The notes under the pieces were generated by a model. That model worked only from the letters and a program-made list of their open reading frames with translations. It was not told the origin of the DNA and searched no databases. A DNA stretch of 64,000 nt from the NCBI RefSeq assembly GCF_015710575.1, contig NZ_CP065373.1, positions 3,844,001 to 3,908,000 on the forward strand, read 5' to 3'. The first letter of the stretch is position 1, and each line of letters starts with the position of its first letter. This document shows, piece after piece, positions 53,564 to 62,364 of this stretch. The translations under genes were made by a program, and so were the position numbers. Origin of the DNA: Mycolicibacterium mengxianglii (GTDB lineage Bacteria > Actinomycetota > Actinomycetes > Mycobacteriales > Mycobacteriaceae).

Positions 53564-54412
53564 ATGGCCCGCCGATACAGCCTCGATCCGGCGATGCCGG
53601 TGCTCCTGCGCCCGGACGGCACCGTCCAGGTGGGGTGGGATCCGCGACGCGCGGTGATGGTGCGGCCACCCGAGGGGCTGACCACCGCCACGCTGGCCGG
53701 CCTTCTACGCCTGATGCAAGCCAATGCGGGCCTGGACGATCTGGCGCGTGAAGCGGTCCGCCACGGCGCCGCGGATGCGACGTCCGTCGACGGCCTCGTC
53801 ACCGCGCTGGTGGGCGCCGGGGTAGCCAGGCCCAGCCGTACGGACCGGCCCGGGCGCGCGCCGGCGATCCGGGTGCACGGCCGGGGCCCGCTCGCCGATC
53901 TGGTCCTCGAGGCGCTGCGTTGCTCGGGTGCCCGGATCAAACACAGCAGCCAGCCGCACGCCCTGGTGAACGCCGAGGGTATCGATCTGGTGGTGCTGAC
54001 CGATTTCCTGGTCGCCGATCCACGACTGCTGCGCGAGTTACACGAGGCCCGCGTTCCGCACCTGCAGGTGCGGGTTCGCGACGGGGTGGGCCTGGTCGGG
54101 CCGCTGGTGTTGCCGGGGTTGACCAGCTGCCTGGGCTGCGCAGATCTGCATCGCAGTGATCGTGATGCCGCCTGGCCCGCGGTCGCCGCGCAGCTTCGCG
54201 ACACTGTGGGTGCCGCCAACCGGGCGACGGTGCTGGCGACGGCGGCGCTGGCGTTGAGTCAGATCGACACCGTGCTGACCGCGATCCGCGGGGAGCACGG
54301 TCCGGCTGGGCCGCCCCGGCCTGCCACCCTGTCGGCGACCCTGGAGTTCGACGCTTCCACCAGTTCCATTGCGACGCGGCACTGGCCGCGCCACCCGATG
54401 TGTCCTTGCTGA
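53564..54412 (+). CDS. Conserved actinobacterial protein (Rv3196-like), cyclodehydratase-related
   Basis: 282 residues. An N-terminal winged-helix-like region (about 1-95) is followed by a Rossmann-like part (IRVHGRGPLADLVLEALRC, IDLVVLTDFLVADPRLLREL) with a cysteine pair LGCADLH and a terminal CPC motif. These match the TOMM/ThiF-related leader-binding proteins in outline. No peptide precursor is visible nearby, so a role in RiPP synthesis is not supported. It starts 36 bases after the DUF2342 gene. Confidence 0.82.
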   Translation: MARRYSLDPAMPVLLRPDGTVQVGWDPRRAVMVRPPEGLTTATLAGLLRLMQANAGLDDLAREAVRHGAADATSVDGLVTALVGAGVARPSRTDRPGRAPAIRVHGRGPLADLVLEALRCSGARIKHSSQPHALVNAEGIDLVVLTDFLVADPRLLRELHEARVPHLQVRVRDGVGLVGPLVLPGLTSCLGCADLHRSDRDAAWPAVAAQLRDTVGAANRATVLATAALALSQIDTVLTAIRGEHGPAGPPRPATLSATLEFDASTSSIATRHWPRHPMCPC

Positions 54413-54455
54413 CATCAGCGGTCGGCCCATCAGTGAGCAGCAGTCCGCTGAAGTC

Positions 54456-55787
54456 ATGGATGATGGTGTGGTGGCAGACATCAAACGTGGACGCGCGGCC
54501 CGCAACGCGAAATTGGCGTCGTTGCCGGTGGGATTCGCCGGCCGGGCCGCACTGGGCGTCGGCAAGCGGTTGACCGGCAAGTCCAGAGACGAAGTCAACG
54601 CCGAGATGATGGAGAAAGCGGCCAACCAACTCTTCACCGTCCTGGGCGAGCTCAAGGGCGGCGCGATGAAGGTGGGTCAGGCGCTGTCGGTGATGGAAGC
54701 CGCGGTTCCCGAGCAATTCGGTGAGCCCTACCGCGAAGCGCTGACCAAGCTGCAGAAGGACGCCCCACCGCTGCCCGCCTCGAAGGTGCACCGGGTGCTC
54801 GACGCGCAGCTGGGCACCAAGTGGCGCCAGCGCTTCACCTCCTTCGACGACGAGCCGATCGCTTCGGCCAGCATCGGCCAGGTCCACAAGGGCATCTGGA
54901 CCGATGGCCGCGAGGTTGCCGTCAAGATCCAGTACCCCGGCGCCGACGAGGCGCTGCGCGCCGACCTCAAGACGATGCGGCGCATGGTGTCGATCTTCAA
55001 GCAGCTCTCCCCCGGCGCCGACGTTCAGGGCGTGGTCGACGAGTTGATCGAACGCACCGAAATGGAACTCGACTACCGACTCGAAGCCGACAATCAGCGT
55101 GCCTTCGCCAAGGCCTACCAGGGTCATCCGCACTTCGTGGTACCGCATGTCGTGGCCAGTGCCCCGAAAGTCGTTGTCGCGGAATGGATTGAGGGCATAC
55201 CGCTGGCACAGATCATTCGCAACGGCAACCAAGAGCAACGTGACCTGATGGGCTACCGGCTTTTCGAGCTCACCGATGATGCCCCACAGCGTCTGGAGAT
55301 GATGCACGGCGACGCCCACCCGGGGAACTTCATGTTGATGCCCGACGACAAGATGGGCGTCATCGACTTCGGGGCGGTCGCGCCGCTGCCCGGTGGTATG
55401 CCGATCGAACTGGGGCGCCTGCTGCGTTACGCGGTGGACAAGAACTACGACCAGCTGCTGCCCACCATGGAGAAGATCGGCTTCATCCAGAAGGGTGAGA
55501 AGGTTTCGGCCCGCGATATCGACGACATGTTGCAGCAGTACGTGCAACCGCTCGAGGTGGACATGTTCCACTACAACCGCAAGTGGCTGCAGAAGATGGC
55601 CTCGGTGGACTTCGATCGCGCCGCGGGACAGATCAAAACGGCCCGGCAGATGGACGTCCCGGCCAAACTGGCGATCCCGATGCGGGTGATCGCCTCGATC
55701 GTGGCCATCTCCTGCCAACTCGACGCACGCGTGCCGGTACGCAAGATCGCCGAAGAGCTGGTTCCGGGTTTCGCCGATCCTGACTAG
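54456..55787 (+). CDS. ABC1/UbiB-family atypical kinase (Rv3197-like)
   Basis: About 443 residues. ABC1 hallmarks are the KxGQ motif (LKGGAMKVGQALSVME), the Ala-rich nucleotide loop (EPIASASIGQVHKG), the Lys strand EVAVKIQYPG, the catalytic loop HGDAHPGNFM and the metal motif GVIDFGAV. The family supports quinone metabolism in other bacteria; in mycobacteria it has been connected to macrolide resistance through whiB7, its convergent neighbour. The exact start is uncertain because no strong ribosome site is visible. Confidence 0.88.
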   Translation: MDDGVVADIKRGRAARNAKLASLPVGFAGRAALGVGKRLTGKSRDEVNAEMMEKAANQLFTVLGELKGGAMKVGQALSVMEAAVPEQFGEPYREALTKLQKDAPPLPASKVHRVLDAQLGTKWRQRFTSFDDEPIASASIGQVHKGIWTDGREVAVKIQYPGADEALRADLKTMRRMVSIFKQLSPGADVQGVVDELIERTEMELDYRLEADNQRAFAKAYQGHPHFVVPHVVASAPKVVVAEWIEGIPLAQIIRNGNQEQRDLMGYRLFELTDDAPQRLEMMHGDAHPGNFMLMPDDKMGVIDFGAVAPLPGGMPIELGRLLRYAVDKNYDQLLPTMEKIGFIQKGEKVSARDIDDMLQQYVQPLEVDMFHYNRKWLQKMASVDFDRAAGQIKTARQMDVPAKLAIPMRVIASIVAISCQLDARVPVRKIAEELVPGFADPD

Positions 55788-55805
55788 CTCGCAGGTCCGC
55801 AGCAG

Positions 55806-55839
55806 CCGTCGGCTGTGCGACTCCTCGCACAGCCGACGG
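55806..55839. terminator. Bidirectional terminator between the ABC1 kinase and whiB7
   Basis: A perfect 15-bp stem (CCGTCGGCTGTGCGA / TCGCACAGCCGACGG) with a CTCC loop fills the gap between two convergent genes and abuts the whiB7 stop codon. It can end transcripts from both sides. Confidence 0.85.
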
Positions 55840-56124
55840 TCACGCTGCCTGGATCTGATCCTTGCGAGGGCGACCGCGCGGCCGCTTCCGCGCGACGATC
55901 GAGCCACGCTCGATGATTTCCCCGCCCCACACTCCCCAGGGCTCTTCACGCTCAAGGGCCGCGGTGAGGCACTGCCGGCGGATCGGGCACTCAGTGCACA
56001 GCACTTTGGCGCGTTCCAGATCGGCGGGGGTCTCGGCGAACCATAAGTCGGGGTCACCGTCATGGCACGGCAGCACCGGCAGCTTTTGCTCTTCGATCAG
56101 AGCACGGACTGTCAGGGCTGACAT
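55840..56124 (-). CDS. whiB7: WhiB7 redox-responsive transcriptional activator
   Basis: 94 residues. The four [4Fe-4S] cysteines are at 20, 43, 46 and 52 (VLPCHDGD, VLCTECPIRRQC), followed by the GVWGG turn (64-68) that contacts sigma A and the C-terminal AT-hook RGRPRK (83-88). WhiB7 activates intrinsic antibiotic resistance genes with AT-rich promoters. The ATG at 56124 lies about 425 bases downstream of the predicted promoter, leaving a long leader with an upstream ORF and an attenuator-like hairpin. Confidence 0.96.
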   Translation of the reverse strand: MSALTVRALIEEQKLPVLPCHDGDPDLWFAETPADLERAKVLCTECPIRRQCLTAALEREEPWGVWGGEIIERGSIVARKRPRGRPRKDQIQAA

Positions 56125-56210
56125 GTCCTCACCTGCTTCCTGGTCTCTTGCGTTCGTCTTTGCTTCGAGATCCGGGCCAGGAATTCGGGTGATCGTCCCG
56201 AGAAACACTG

Positions 56211-56248
56211 ATGGCCACGGATCCGGGTGACTTCGGGTCCGTGGCCAT
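56211..56248 (-). promoter_or_regulatory. Attenuator-like hairpin in the whiB7 leader
   Basis: A 14-base stem with one G-U type mismatch (ATGGCCACGGATCC / GGGTCCGTGGCCAT) lies between the upstream ORF and whiB7 and is followed on the minus strand by CAGTGTTTCTC. A shorter hairpin (GGGTTTC / GAAACCC, 56262-56280) includes the stop codon of the upstream ORF. Ribosome stalling on the ORF could shift pairing and let transcription reach whiB7, as shown for other mycobacteria. Confidence 0.65.
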
Positions 56249-56267
56249 ATGGCTGATGTTCGGGTTT

Positions 56268-56492
56268 CTAGAGGAAACCCCGATCCACGGACGTTGCAGT
56301 CGCGGCGGCGGTGCGGCGCTTGCGCTGGGGCGCAATGACGTCGACCGCCCAAGCGGCATGAGCCGCCGGCGCGATATACGGTGCTGCCATTGCCCCGGTG
56401 GGGATGACATGTGGGAAGGCAGCGGAAGCCCCGACTACATACGCCGTACCGGCACTGCGGAATACCGAACCGGATACTGTGAAGTCATTCAT
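56268..56492 (-). CDS. whiB7 upstream leader ORF
   Basis: An ATG at 56492 follows a very strong AAGGAGGAGG site and opens 74 codons: MNDFTVSGSVFRSAGTAYVV, an Ala-rich middle and a basic stretch (APQRKRRTAAATATS) ending in TAG inside a small hairpin. Known whiB7 leaders contain an ORF whose translation state controls attenuation; this position and ribosome site fit. The peptide itself need not function. Confidence 0.7.
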   Translation of the reverse strand: MNDFTVSGSVFRSAGTAYVVGASAAFPHVIPTGAMAAPYIAPAAHAAWAVDVIAPQRKRRTAAATATSVDRGFL

Positions 56493-56555
56493 CGTGGGGC
56501 CTCCTCCTTCCTTCTCACGTGCGGCCGACTACGGCCGTGGGTCGTTGCTGTTTCG

Positions 56556-56596
56556 AGGCTAGACCGTCGTCGCAGCCGAGCACAAGCAATTTTCTG
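56556..56596 (-). promoter_or_regulatory. whiB7 promoter with AT-rich WhiB7-binding element
   Basis: On the minus strand TTGTGC (-35, 56580-56585) and TAGCCT (-10, 56556-56561) are separated by 18 bases. Directly upstream is the AT-rich AGAAAATTGC (56586-56595), the arrangement recognised by the AT-hook of WhiB7 bound to sigma A, implying autoactivation. A second ATATTGTTTGTGC copy lies about 20 bases further upstream. Confidence 0.7.
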
Positions 56597-56656
56597 ACCA
56601 GCACAAACAATATCCAGCCAACCACCGGCGGGCGTCGTACTCGCCCGAGGTGCTGC

Positions 56657-58768
56657 CTAGCCCCGAGCCCGCACGAGTTCGAGTAGGTCTTCGCCGTACT
56701 GTTCGAGTTTGCGGGCTCCGATGCCCGGAATAGCCACCAGCGCCGCATCATCGGTGGGCAGCGTTTCCGCGATCGCGATCAGGGTGTTGTCGCTGAAGAC
56801 GACGAACGCGGGCACCTTCAATTCTTTGGCTGTCCTCGAACGCCAGTCCTTGAGCCGGGTCAACAGCTCGTCGTCGATGTCAGAAGCGCAGGTTTCGCAG
56901 CGGCGCAACATGATCGCCGCGGGTGTGTTCAGCTCCGCATTACATACCCGGCACCGTTTGGCCGGACCGCGTTGGCGGCGCGACCCGTTGGAGCGGTCGG
57001 GCGCCTGTTTCGGGGCGACGCTGCTGAGGAACCGGGACGGGCGCCTGCTCTGGCGACCGCCGGGAGTGCGGGAGAGCGCCCAGCTGAGGGTCAAATGGAC
57101 TCGCGCCCTGGTGATTCCGACGTACAGCAGCCGTCGTTCCTCTTCAACTGCCTCACTGTCGGGGCCGTGGGACAACGCATGCGAGATGGGCAGCGTGCCA
57201 TCGGCGAGACCGACCAAGAACACCGCGTCCCACTCCAACCCCTTCGCCGCGTGCAGCGACGCCAACGTCACACCCTGCACCACCGGCGGATGACGGGAGT
57301 CGGCGCGCACCCGCAGTTCGGCGACCAACGCGGCCAAGTCCAGATCAGGCCGCGTCGCCACCTCCTCGTCGACCAGTTCCGCCAGCGCGGTGAGCGCCTC
57401 CCAGCGTTCGCGCACCCTGGTACCGGCCGGCGGCTCGGCGGTGAGACCAAGCGGCTCGAGCAGACCCCGCACCAGGGCGGGCAGGTCGGAGCCGGGACCG
57501 ACGTCCCCACGCTCTGCTGCGCGCTGCAGCGCCACCAGGGCCTGGCGGATCTCCTGCCGACTGAAGAAGCCCTCTCCGCCGCGGACCTGATAGGCCACTC
57601 CGGCCTCGGTCAGCGCCTCTTCATACACCTCAGATTGGGCGTTGATCCGGTACAGCACCGCGATTTCGGCTGCTTCCGTACCGGATTCGATCAGCCCTTT
57701 CACCGCGCGGGCGACTGCCGCCGCCTCGGCCACCTCGTCGGGATACTCGCGCATCGCCGGCTCCGGGCCCGGGGGCCGCTGTCCGATCAGATGCAGCCTG
57801 CTGCCGGCGACCCGGCCCCGAGCCTCCTGGATCACCCGGTTGGCCAGTGACACCACCTGCGGCGTCGACCGGTAGTCGCGTTCCAGACGCACCACCGTGG
57901 CGTCCGGGAAGCGGCGTGAGAAGTCGAGCAGGTAGCGCGGCGACGCGCCGGTGAACGAGTAGATGGTCTGATTGGCATCACCGACCACCGTCAGGTCGTC
58001 GCGCTCACCGAGCCAGGCCGTCAGTACCCGCTGCTGCAGCGGGGTGACGTCCTGGTATTCGTCCACCACGAAGCAGCGGTACCGGTCGCGGAACTCCGCG
58101 GCCACCCCGGGATCGTTCTCGATCGCGGCGGCGGTGTGCAGCAGCAGGTCGTCGAAATCGAGCAGGGCCACCTCACCGCGAGCCTTGAGTGCCTCGTAGC
58201 CCGCGTAGACCGCGGCCACCCGGGCGGCGTCCATCGGGATGTCGCGGCTGACTTCAGCGACAGCCTGGGCATACCGCTCGGGGGTGATCAGCGAGGCTTT
58301 GGCCCATTCGATCTCGCCCGCCAGGTCACGAACGGCGTCGGTGCTGGCTTGCACCTTGGCCCGGTTGGCGGCCTGCGCGACGACGGAGAACTTACTATCG
58401 AGCAGCTGCCACCCGGTGGAGCCGACCACCCGGGGCCAGAAGTAGGACAGCTGACGGCGTGCGGCAGCGTGGAACGTCAACGCCTGCACCGCGCCGACCC
58501 GCGCGCCGGTCTGCGCGGTGGCGTCCAGCCCGCGCAGACGACTGCGCATCTCCCCCGCCGCGCGGGAGGTGAAGGTCACTGCCAGTACCTGGCCGGCCGC
58601 CACGTGGCCGGCGCCGACGAGATGGGCAATGCGATGGGTGATGGTGCGCGTCTTGCCGGTGCCGGCGCCGGCCAGTACACAGACCGGGCCGCGAGCGGCC
58701 AGCACGGCCTCGCGTTGTTCGTCGTCGAGACCCGCGGTCAGGGCGCTCTCGGTCGGCATGGCGTTCAT
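56657..58768 (-). CDS. uvrD2: ATP-dependent DNA helicase UvrD2
   Basis: About 703 residues, superfamily I helicase. Motifs seen: [20 protein letters not shown], Walker [29 protein letters not shown], the Walker B region [27 protein letters not shown] and [20 protein letters not shown]. The mycobacterial UvrD2 tail is complete: a tetracysteine CRVCNAEL with CETC, and a final HRDC domain. ATGs at 58768 and 58759 are both possible starts. It acts in DNA repair and is divergent from mycoredoxin. Confidence 0.93.
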   Translation of the reverse strand: MNAMPTESALTAGLDDEQREAVLAARGPVCVLAGAGTGKTRTITHRIAHLVGAGHVAAGQVLAVTFTSRAAGEMRSRLRGLDATAQTGARVGAVQALTFHAAARRQLSYFWPRVVGSTGWQLLDSKFSVVAQAANRAKVQASTDAVRDLAGEIEWAKASLITPERYAQAVAEVSRDIPMDAARVAAVYAGYEALKARGEVALLDFDDLLLHTAAAIENDPGVAAEFRDRYRCFVVDEYQDVTPLQQRVLTAWLGERDDLTVVGDANQTIYSFTGASPRYLLDFSRRFPDATVVRLERDYRSTPQVVSLANRVIQEARGRVAGSRLHLIGQRPPGPEPAMREYPDEVAEAAAVARAVKGLIESGTEAAEIAVLYRINAQSEVYEEALTEAGVAYQVRGGEGFFSRQEIRQALVALQRAAERGDVGPGSDLPALVRGLLEPLGLTAEPPAGTRVRERWEALTALAELVDEEVATRPDLDLAALVAELRVRADSRHPPVVQGVTLASLHAAKGLEWDAVFLVGLADGTLPISHALSHGPDSEAVEEERRLLYVGITRARVHLTLSWALSRTPGGRQSRRPSRFLSSVAPKQAPDRSNGSRRQRGPAKRCRVCNAELNTPAAIMLRRCETCASDIDDELLTRLKDWRSRTAKELKVPAFVVFSDNTLIAIAETLPTDDAALVAIPGIGARKLEQYGEDLLELVRARG

Positions 58769-58846
58769 CATCGCAGTGCGGTCGGACAACCTCGCGGCCA
58801 AACCCCGGCCTGAGCCCGGCCCGCGACAATCCGGCAAGATTGAGTC

Positions 58847-59104
58847 ATGACGGTTAGCGAACTCACCATGTACTCGACCACGTGGTGCGGATACTGCAAG
58901 CGGCTCAAGACGGCGCTGAAGGCCAAGGGCATCGGCTATACCGAGGTCGACATCGAGATGGAGCCGGAAGCGGCCAAGTTCGTGCAGTCGGTCAACGGGG
59001 GCAATCAGACCGTTCCCACCGTGAAGTTCGCTGACGGTTCGACGATGACCAATCCGAGTATCCGCGACGTACAAGCCAAGATCGCGGAGCTCTCAGTCGG
59101 CTGA
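58847..59104 (+). CDS. mrx1: Mycoredoxin 1
   Basis: 85 residues of the glutaredoxin fold with active site TWCGYC (Cys14, Cys17), the TVPTVKF cis-Pro loop and a GSTMTNPS segment. It reduces protein-mycothiol mixed disulfides. Its stop codon lies inside the first unit of the tandem repeat that starts at 59101. Confidence 0.94.
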   Translation: MTVSELTMYSTTWCGYCKRLKTALKAKGIGYTEVDIEMEPEAAKFVQSVNGGNQTVPTVKFADGSTMTNPSIRDVQAKIAELSVG

Positions 59105-59309
59105 CCGATCCGGCCGAGGTACGAGGCCGGTGAGGAAGCCGACAATCAAACCCAGTCGGCTGACCGATCCGGCGCGAGGCACGAGCGCCGGTGAGGAAGC
59201 CGACAATCAAACCCAGTCGGCTGACCGATCCGGCGCGAGGCACGAGCGCCGGTGAGGAAGCCGACAATCAAACCCAGTCGGCTGACCGATCCGGCGCGAG
59301 GCACGAGCG
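59101..59309 (+). repeat. 59/61-bp tandem repeat, 3.5 copies (MIRU-like)
   Basis: Units start at 59101 (59 bases), 59160 (61), 59221 (61) and 59282 (28, partial). Each begins CTGACCGATCCGGC and ends with CAATCAAACCCAGTCGG; copies 2 and 3 are identical over their length. The first unit overlaps the mycoredoxin stop (GGCTGA), a feature of mycobacterial interspersed repetitive units. Copy number is likely to vary between strains. Confidence 0.92.
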
Positions 59310-59375
59310 TATGCGCTGACCCGCAACTTGAGCCCCGGTTTTACATAGGATTACTAATCACTTAATCTAGTTAGC

Positions 59376-61463
59376 ATGTCTTACCAATCTGGGGCCGTCA
59401 CGCAACCTGTGCGTCCCGGCGTTTTGATCGCGGTCCTCGCCGCCGCCGGTATCGCGGTGTCGATGATGCAGACCCTGGTCATCCCGCTGGTCCCACAACT
59501 GCCCACGCTGCTGCACACCAGTGCATCCAACGCCTCCTGGGCAATCACCGCCACGCTGCTCACCGGGGCTGTCGCCACGCCGACGCTGGGACGCCTCGGC
59601 GACATGTACGGGCCCAAACCCATCCTGATCGCCTGCGCGATCGCCCTGACCTCGGGATCCATCATCGCGGCTCTGACGAGCTCGTTGATCCCCCTGATCA
59701 TCGGCCGCGGCCTCCAAGGCTTCGGCGCACCGATCATTCCGTTGGGCATCAGCGTGCTGCGCGCGTCCCTGCCTCCGGAGAAGGTGGGCGCGGCGATGGG
59801 CTTGATGAGCGCCTCACTCGGCGTCGGCGGCGCACTGGGACTGCCGTTGTCGGCAGTCATCGCCCAACACTTCAGCTGGCACGCACTGTTCTGGACCGCG
59901 GCCGCGCTCGGCATCGCCTCAGGAGCGCTGTTCGTCATCCTGGTCCCCCGCATCCCCGCCACCTCACGTGACCGCTTCGACCCGCTCGGCGCAGTCGGGT
60001 TGGCCGCCGGCCTGGTGATGCTGCTGTTGCCGCTGTCCAAGGGTGCGACCTGGGGTTGGACCAGCGCCACCACCATCGGCCTGCTGATCGGATCCATCGC
60101 CGTCTTTGCGGTCTTCGTCAAATGGCAGCTCCACACGCCCTCGCCGCTGGTCGACGTCCGCACGACGATCCGCAAGCCCGTACTGCTGACCAACATCACG
60201 TCCATCGCCGTCGGCTTCGGGATGTTCGCCATGACCCTGGTGGGCCCGCAGCTTTTGCAGATGCCCAGTGCCACCGGGTACGGCCTGGGGCAATCCATGG
60301 TCGCCGCCGGATTGTGGATGGCGCCAGGTGGTTTGGTGATGATGGTGTCGGCGCCGTTGGCCGCCAAGATCACCGCCCACCGGGGGCCCAAGTTCGTCCT
60401 GATCATCGGTTCGGCGACGATCGCCGCCGGCTATCTGCTGGGCACCCAGCTGCTGGGCAGCGCAGCCGGAATCCTGGCCTTCAGTGTCGTCGTCAGCTTC
60501 GGTGTGGGTTTCGCGTTCGCCGCCCTCCCCGCACTGATCAACTCCGCGGTGCCGGTATCGGAAACCGCTGCAGCCAACGGCATCAACACCTTGGCCCGTT
60601 CACTGGGTACCTCGACATCCAGCGCCGTACTCAGCGCCGTACTCGCCGGAATGACAATCACCCTCGCCGGTCACGCATTACCGTCGCTGACCGGTTTCCG
60701 CACCACCTTGTTGATCGCCGCGGGTGCGGCAGCAGCGGGTGCACTGATAGCCCTGGCGATCCCGGCGGCCCGTACGGAAGCCTCGGCACCCAAGGCCGCA
60801 CCGGCACCGACCCTCGCAGCGACGCCGACGGTGGCTGCCGCGGCGCCGGCATTCTCGGCGGCGGGCGCACTGTCACAGGCTCATGACCTCGAGGATGCGC
60901 TGGCGGTGTTGGGACAGCCATCAGCCACCGAATTGCTCGGCGATGTCCCGGTGCTCCGGGGACGCGGCTGGCTGGACCGCAGTTCCTACCTGATACTGCG
61001 CCGCATCGACGACGCCGGCGCACCCACCCTGCACGACCTCGGCGCCATCTTCGGCGTCGACGCCGCCGTGCTGGGCCGGCGGGTATCGGGGTTCCTGCGT
61101 GATGGACTGGTACACACCGTCTCCGCACCCGGCGCAACCGCGCGCTTCGCGCTGACGCAGGAGGGCAGCCACCGGGTCCGCGGCCAACGCGCCTACCAGG
61201 TCAACGGCCTGCAGCGCGTCACGCACAACTGGGACGACGGCGATGTCGCCGCGCTGACCGGCTACCTGGGCCGGCTTACCGAGGGCATCGTCGATGTCCG
61301 CCGCACGGACACCGTGAACCGCGCCGACCTCGACACCGAGCGGTTCCAGTCCGCCGCAGGCCCCGCTGCCCGGCATCTGCCCCGCGGCCCGGTCACCCAT
61401 CCCATCGGCACCGGCCCACACCGACCGCGGATCAGCCCTGGGCCCACGCCCAGGATTCGATGA
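59376..61463 (+). CDS. MFS drug-efflux-type transporter with a C-terminal winged-helix domain
   Basis: 695 residues. Residues 1-470 form a 14-helix-type MFS transporter (QPVRPGVLIAVLAAAGIAVS; motif A GRLGDMYGPKPILI). After an Ala/Pro linker (about 475-520), residues 545-640 look like a MarR-type winged helix (YLILRRIDDAGAPTLHDLGA, VLGRRVSGFLRDGLVHTV). A cytosolic DNA- or ligand-binding tail on a transporter is uncommon. The stretch 59341-59375 upstream is unusually AT-rich with CTAAT/CTAG elements, a possible operator. It converges with nudC, overlapping 32 bases, and interrupts the usual mrx1-nudC order. Confidence 0.82.
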   Translation: MSYQSGAVTQPVRPGVLIAVLAAAGIAVSMMQTLVIPLVPQLPTLLHTSASNASWAITATLLTGAVATPTLGRLGDMYGPKPILIACAIALTSGSIIAALTSSLIPLIIGRGLQGFGAPIIPLGISVLRASLPPEKVGAAMGLMSASLGVGGALGLPLSAVIAQHFSWHALFWTAAALGIASGALFVILVPRIPATSRDRFDPLGAVGLAAGLVMLLLPLSKGATWGWTSATTIGLLIGSIAVFAVFVKWQLHTPSPLVDVRTTIRKPVLLTNITSIAVGFGMFAMTLVGPQLLQMPSATGYGLGQSMVAAGLWMAPGGLVMMVSAPLAAKITAHRGPKFVLIIGSATIAAGYLLGTQLLGSAAGILAFSVVVSFGVGFAFAALPALINSAVPVSETAAANGINTLARSLGTSTSSAVLSAVLAGMTITLAGHALPSLTGFRTTLLIAAGAAAAGALIALAIPAARTEASAPKAAPAPTLAATPTVAAAAPAFSAAGALSQAHDLEDALAVLGQPSATELLGDVPVLRGRGWLDRSSYLILRRIDDAGAPTLHDLGAIFGVDAAVLGRRVSGFLRDGLVHTVSAPGATARFALTQEGSHRVRGQRAYQVNGLQRVTHNWDDGDVAALTGYLGRLTEGIVDVRRTDTVNRADLDTERFQSAAGPAARHLPRGPVTHPIGTGPHRPRISPGPTPRIR

Positions 61464-62364
61464 TCTCGCGCGCGATCGAAATCGAGCCTGGCAACAGGAG
61501 TTTGGATTCGGAGGCGGCGGCGCTGCTCCAGTCGCCGATCTCCAGCGCAGCCCGCACCTCGTCGCGGGTGAACCAGTGCGCTTCGGCGATCTCACCGTCG
61601 TTGAACGCGAACTCCTGGTCGGGGTCGGCGACCGCGTGGAAGCCGACCATCAACGACCGCGGGAACGGCCACGGCTGGCTCCCCAGGTAACGGACCTCGC
61701 GTACGGCGAGCCCCACCTCCTCGGAGATCTCACGTGCGACACAGGTTTCGAAGGACTCGCCCGCTTCGACGAACCCCGCCAACAGCGAGAACATTCGCTC
61801 CGGCCAGGCGGTCTGGCGGGCCAGCACCACCCGGTCGCCGCCGTCGTGGACCAGGCAGATCACCGCGGGGTCGATCCGCGGGAACTCCTCGTGACCGGTG
61901 ACGGTGTTGACCCGGGACCAGCCGCCCTTGATGGGTTTTGTCGGTGAGCCGTCGACCGCACTGAACCGCGCGCTGTCATGCCAATTCAGTAACGCGGTGG
62001 CCGAGGACACCAACTGAGCGCTGATGTCATCGAAAACCGTTCCCGCTCTCCGCAAATCGAGCACTGAGGCCTCGACGCCGTTCTCCGGCGGCTCCAGGGC
62101 GGCCCGGATGGCCCACACGTGCCGACCGCCCTCGACCCGCCCGAGGAACACCGCGTCCGACGGCGGAGTGTCACCCAATCCGGCGGTGCCACCGAGCACC
62201 ACGTGCCCGTCGGCGATCAGCACCTGCCCACGGTTGTCGACCCGCAAGACCGCCGCGTCTGCCCAACCGGCGATGCCAGCGTCGATGTCAGTCCGCAGCT
62301 CATCGGAGCGGTCGGCCCCCACCCGGGACAGCAGTGGAATATTGCGGAGCTGGAAGTCAGCCAC
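61432..62364 (-). CDS. nudC: NAD+ diphosphatase NudC
   Basis: 310 residues from GTG 62364. The Nudix box is GFVEAGESFETCVAREISEE and the NADH-pyrophosphatase motif SQPWPFPRS follows. The four zinc cysteines of E. coli NudC are missing (the region reads RFSAVDGSPTKPIKG). The enzyme cleaves NAD(H), isoniazid-NAD adducts and may remove NAD caps from RNA. The start overlaps the K+ channel stop by 8 bases, indicating coupled translation. Confidence 0.92.
   Translation of the reverse strand: MADFQLRNIPLLSRVGADRSDELRTDIDAGIAGWADAAVLRVDNRGQVLIADGHVVLGGTAGLGDTPPSDAVFLGRVEGGRHVWAIRAALEPPENGVEASVLDLRRAGTVFDDISAQLVSSATALLNWHDSARFSAVDGSPTKPIKGGWSRVNTVTGHEEFPRIDPAVICLVHDGGDRVVLARQTAWPERMFSLLAGFVEAGESFETCVAREISEEVGLAVREVRYLGSQPWPFPRSLMVGFHAVADPDQEFAFNDGEIAEAHWFTRDEVRAALEIGDWSSAAASESKLLLPGSISIAREIIESWAWAQG

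Noticed and set aside
53564..54412. RiPP (TOMM) biosynthesis locus
   Set aside because: The Rv3196-like protein resembles leader-binding cyclodehydratase partners, but no precursor peptide, YcaO or dehydrogenase gene is nearby.
59101..59309. CRISPR array
   Set aside because: Copies are contiguous with no unique spacers; it is a simple tandem repeat.
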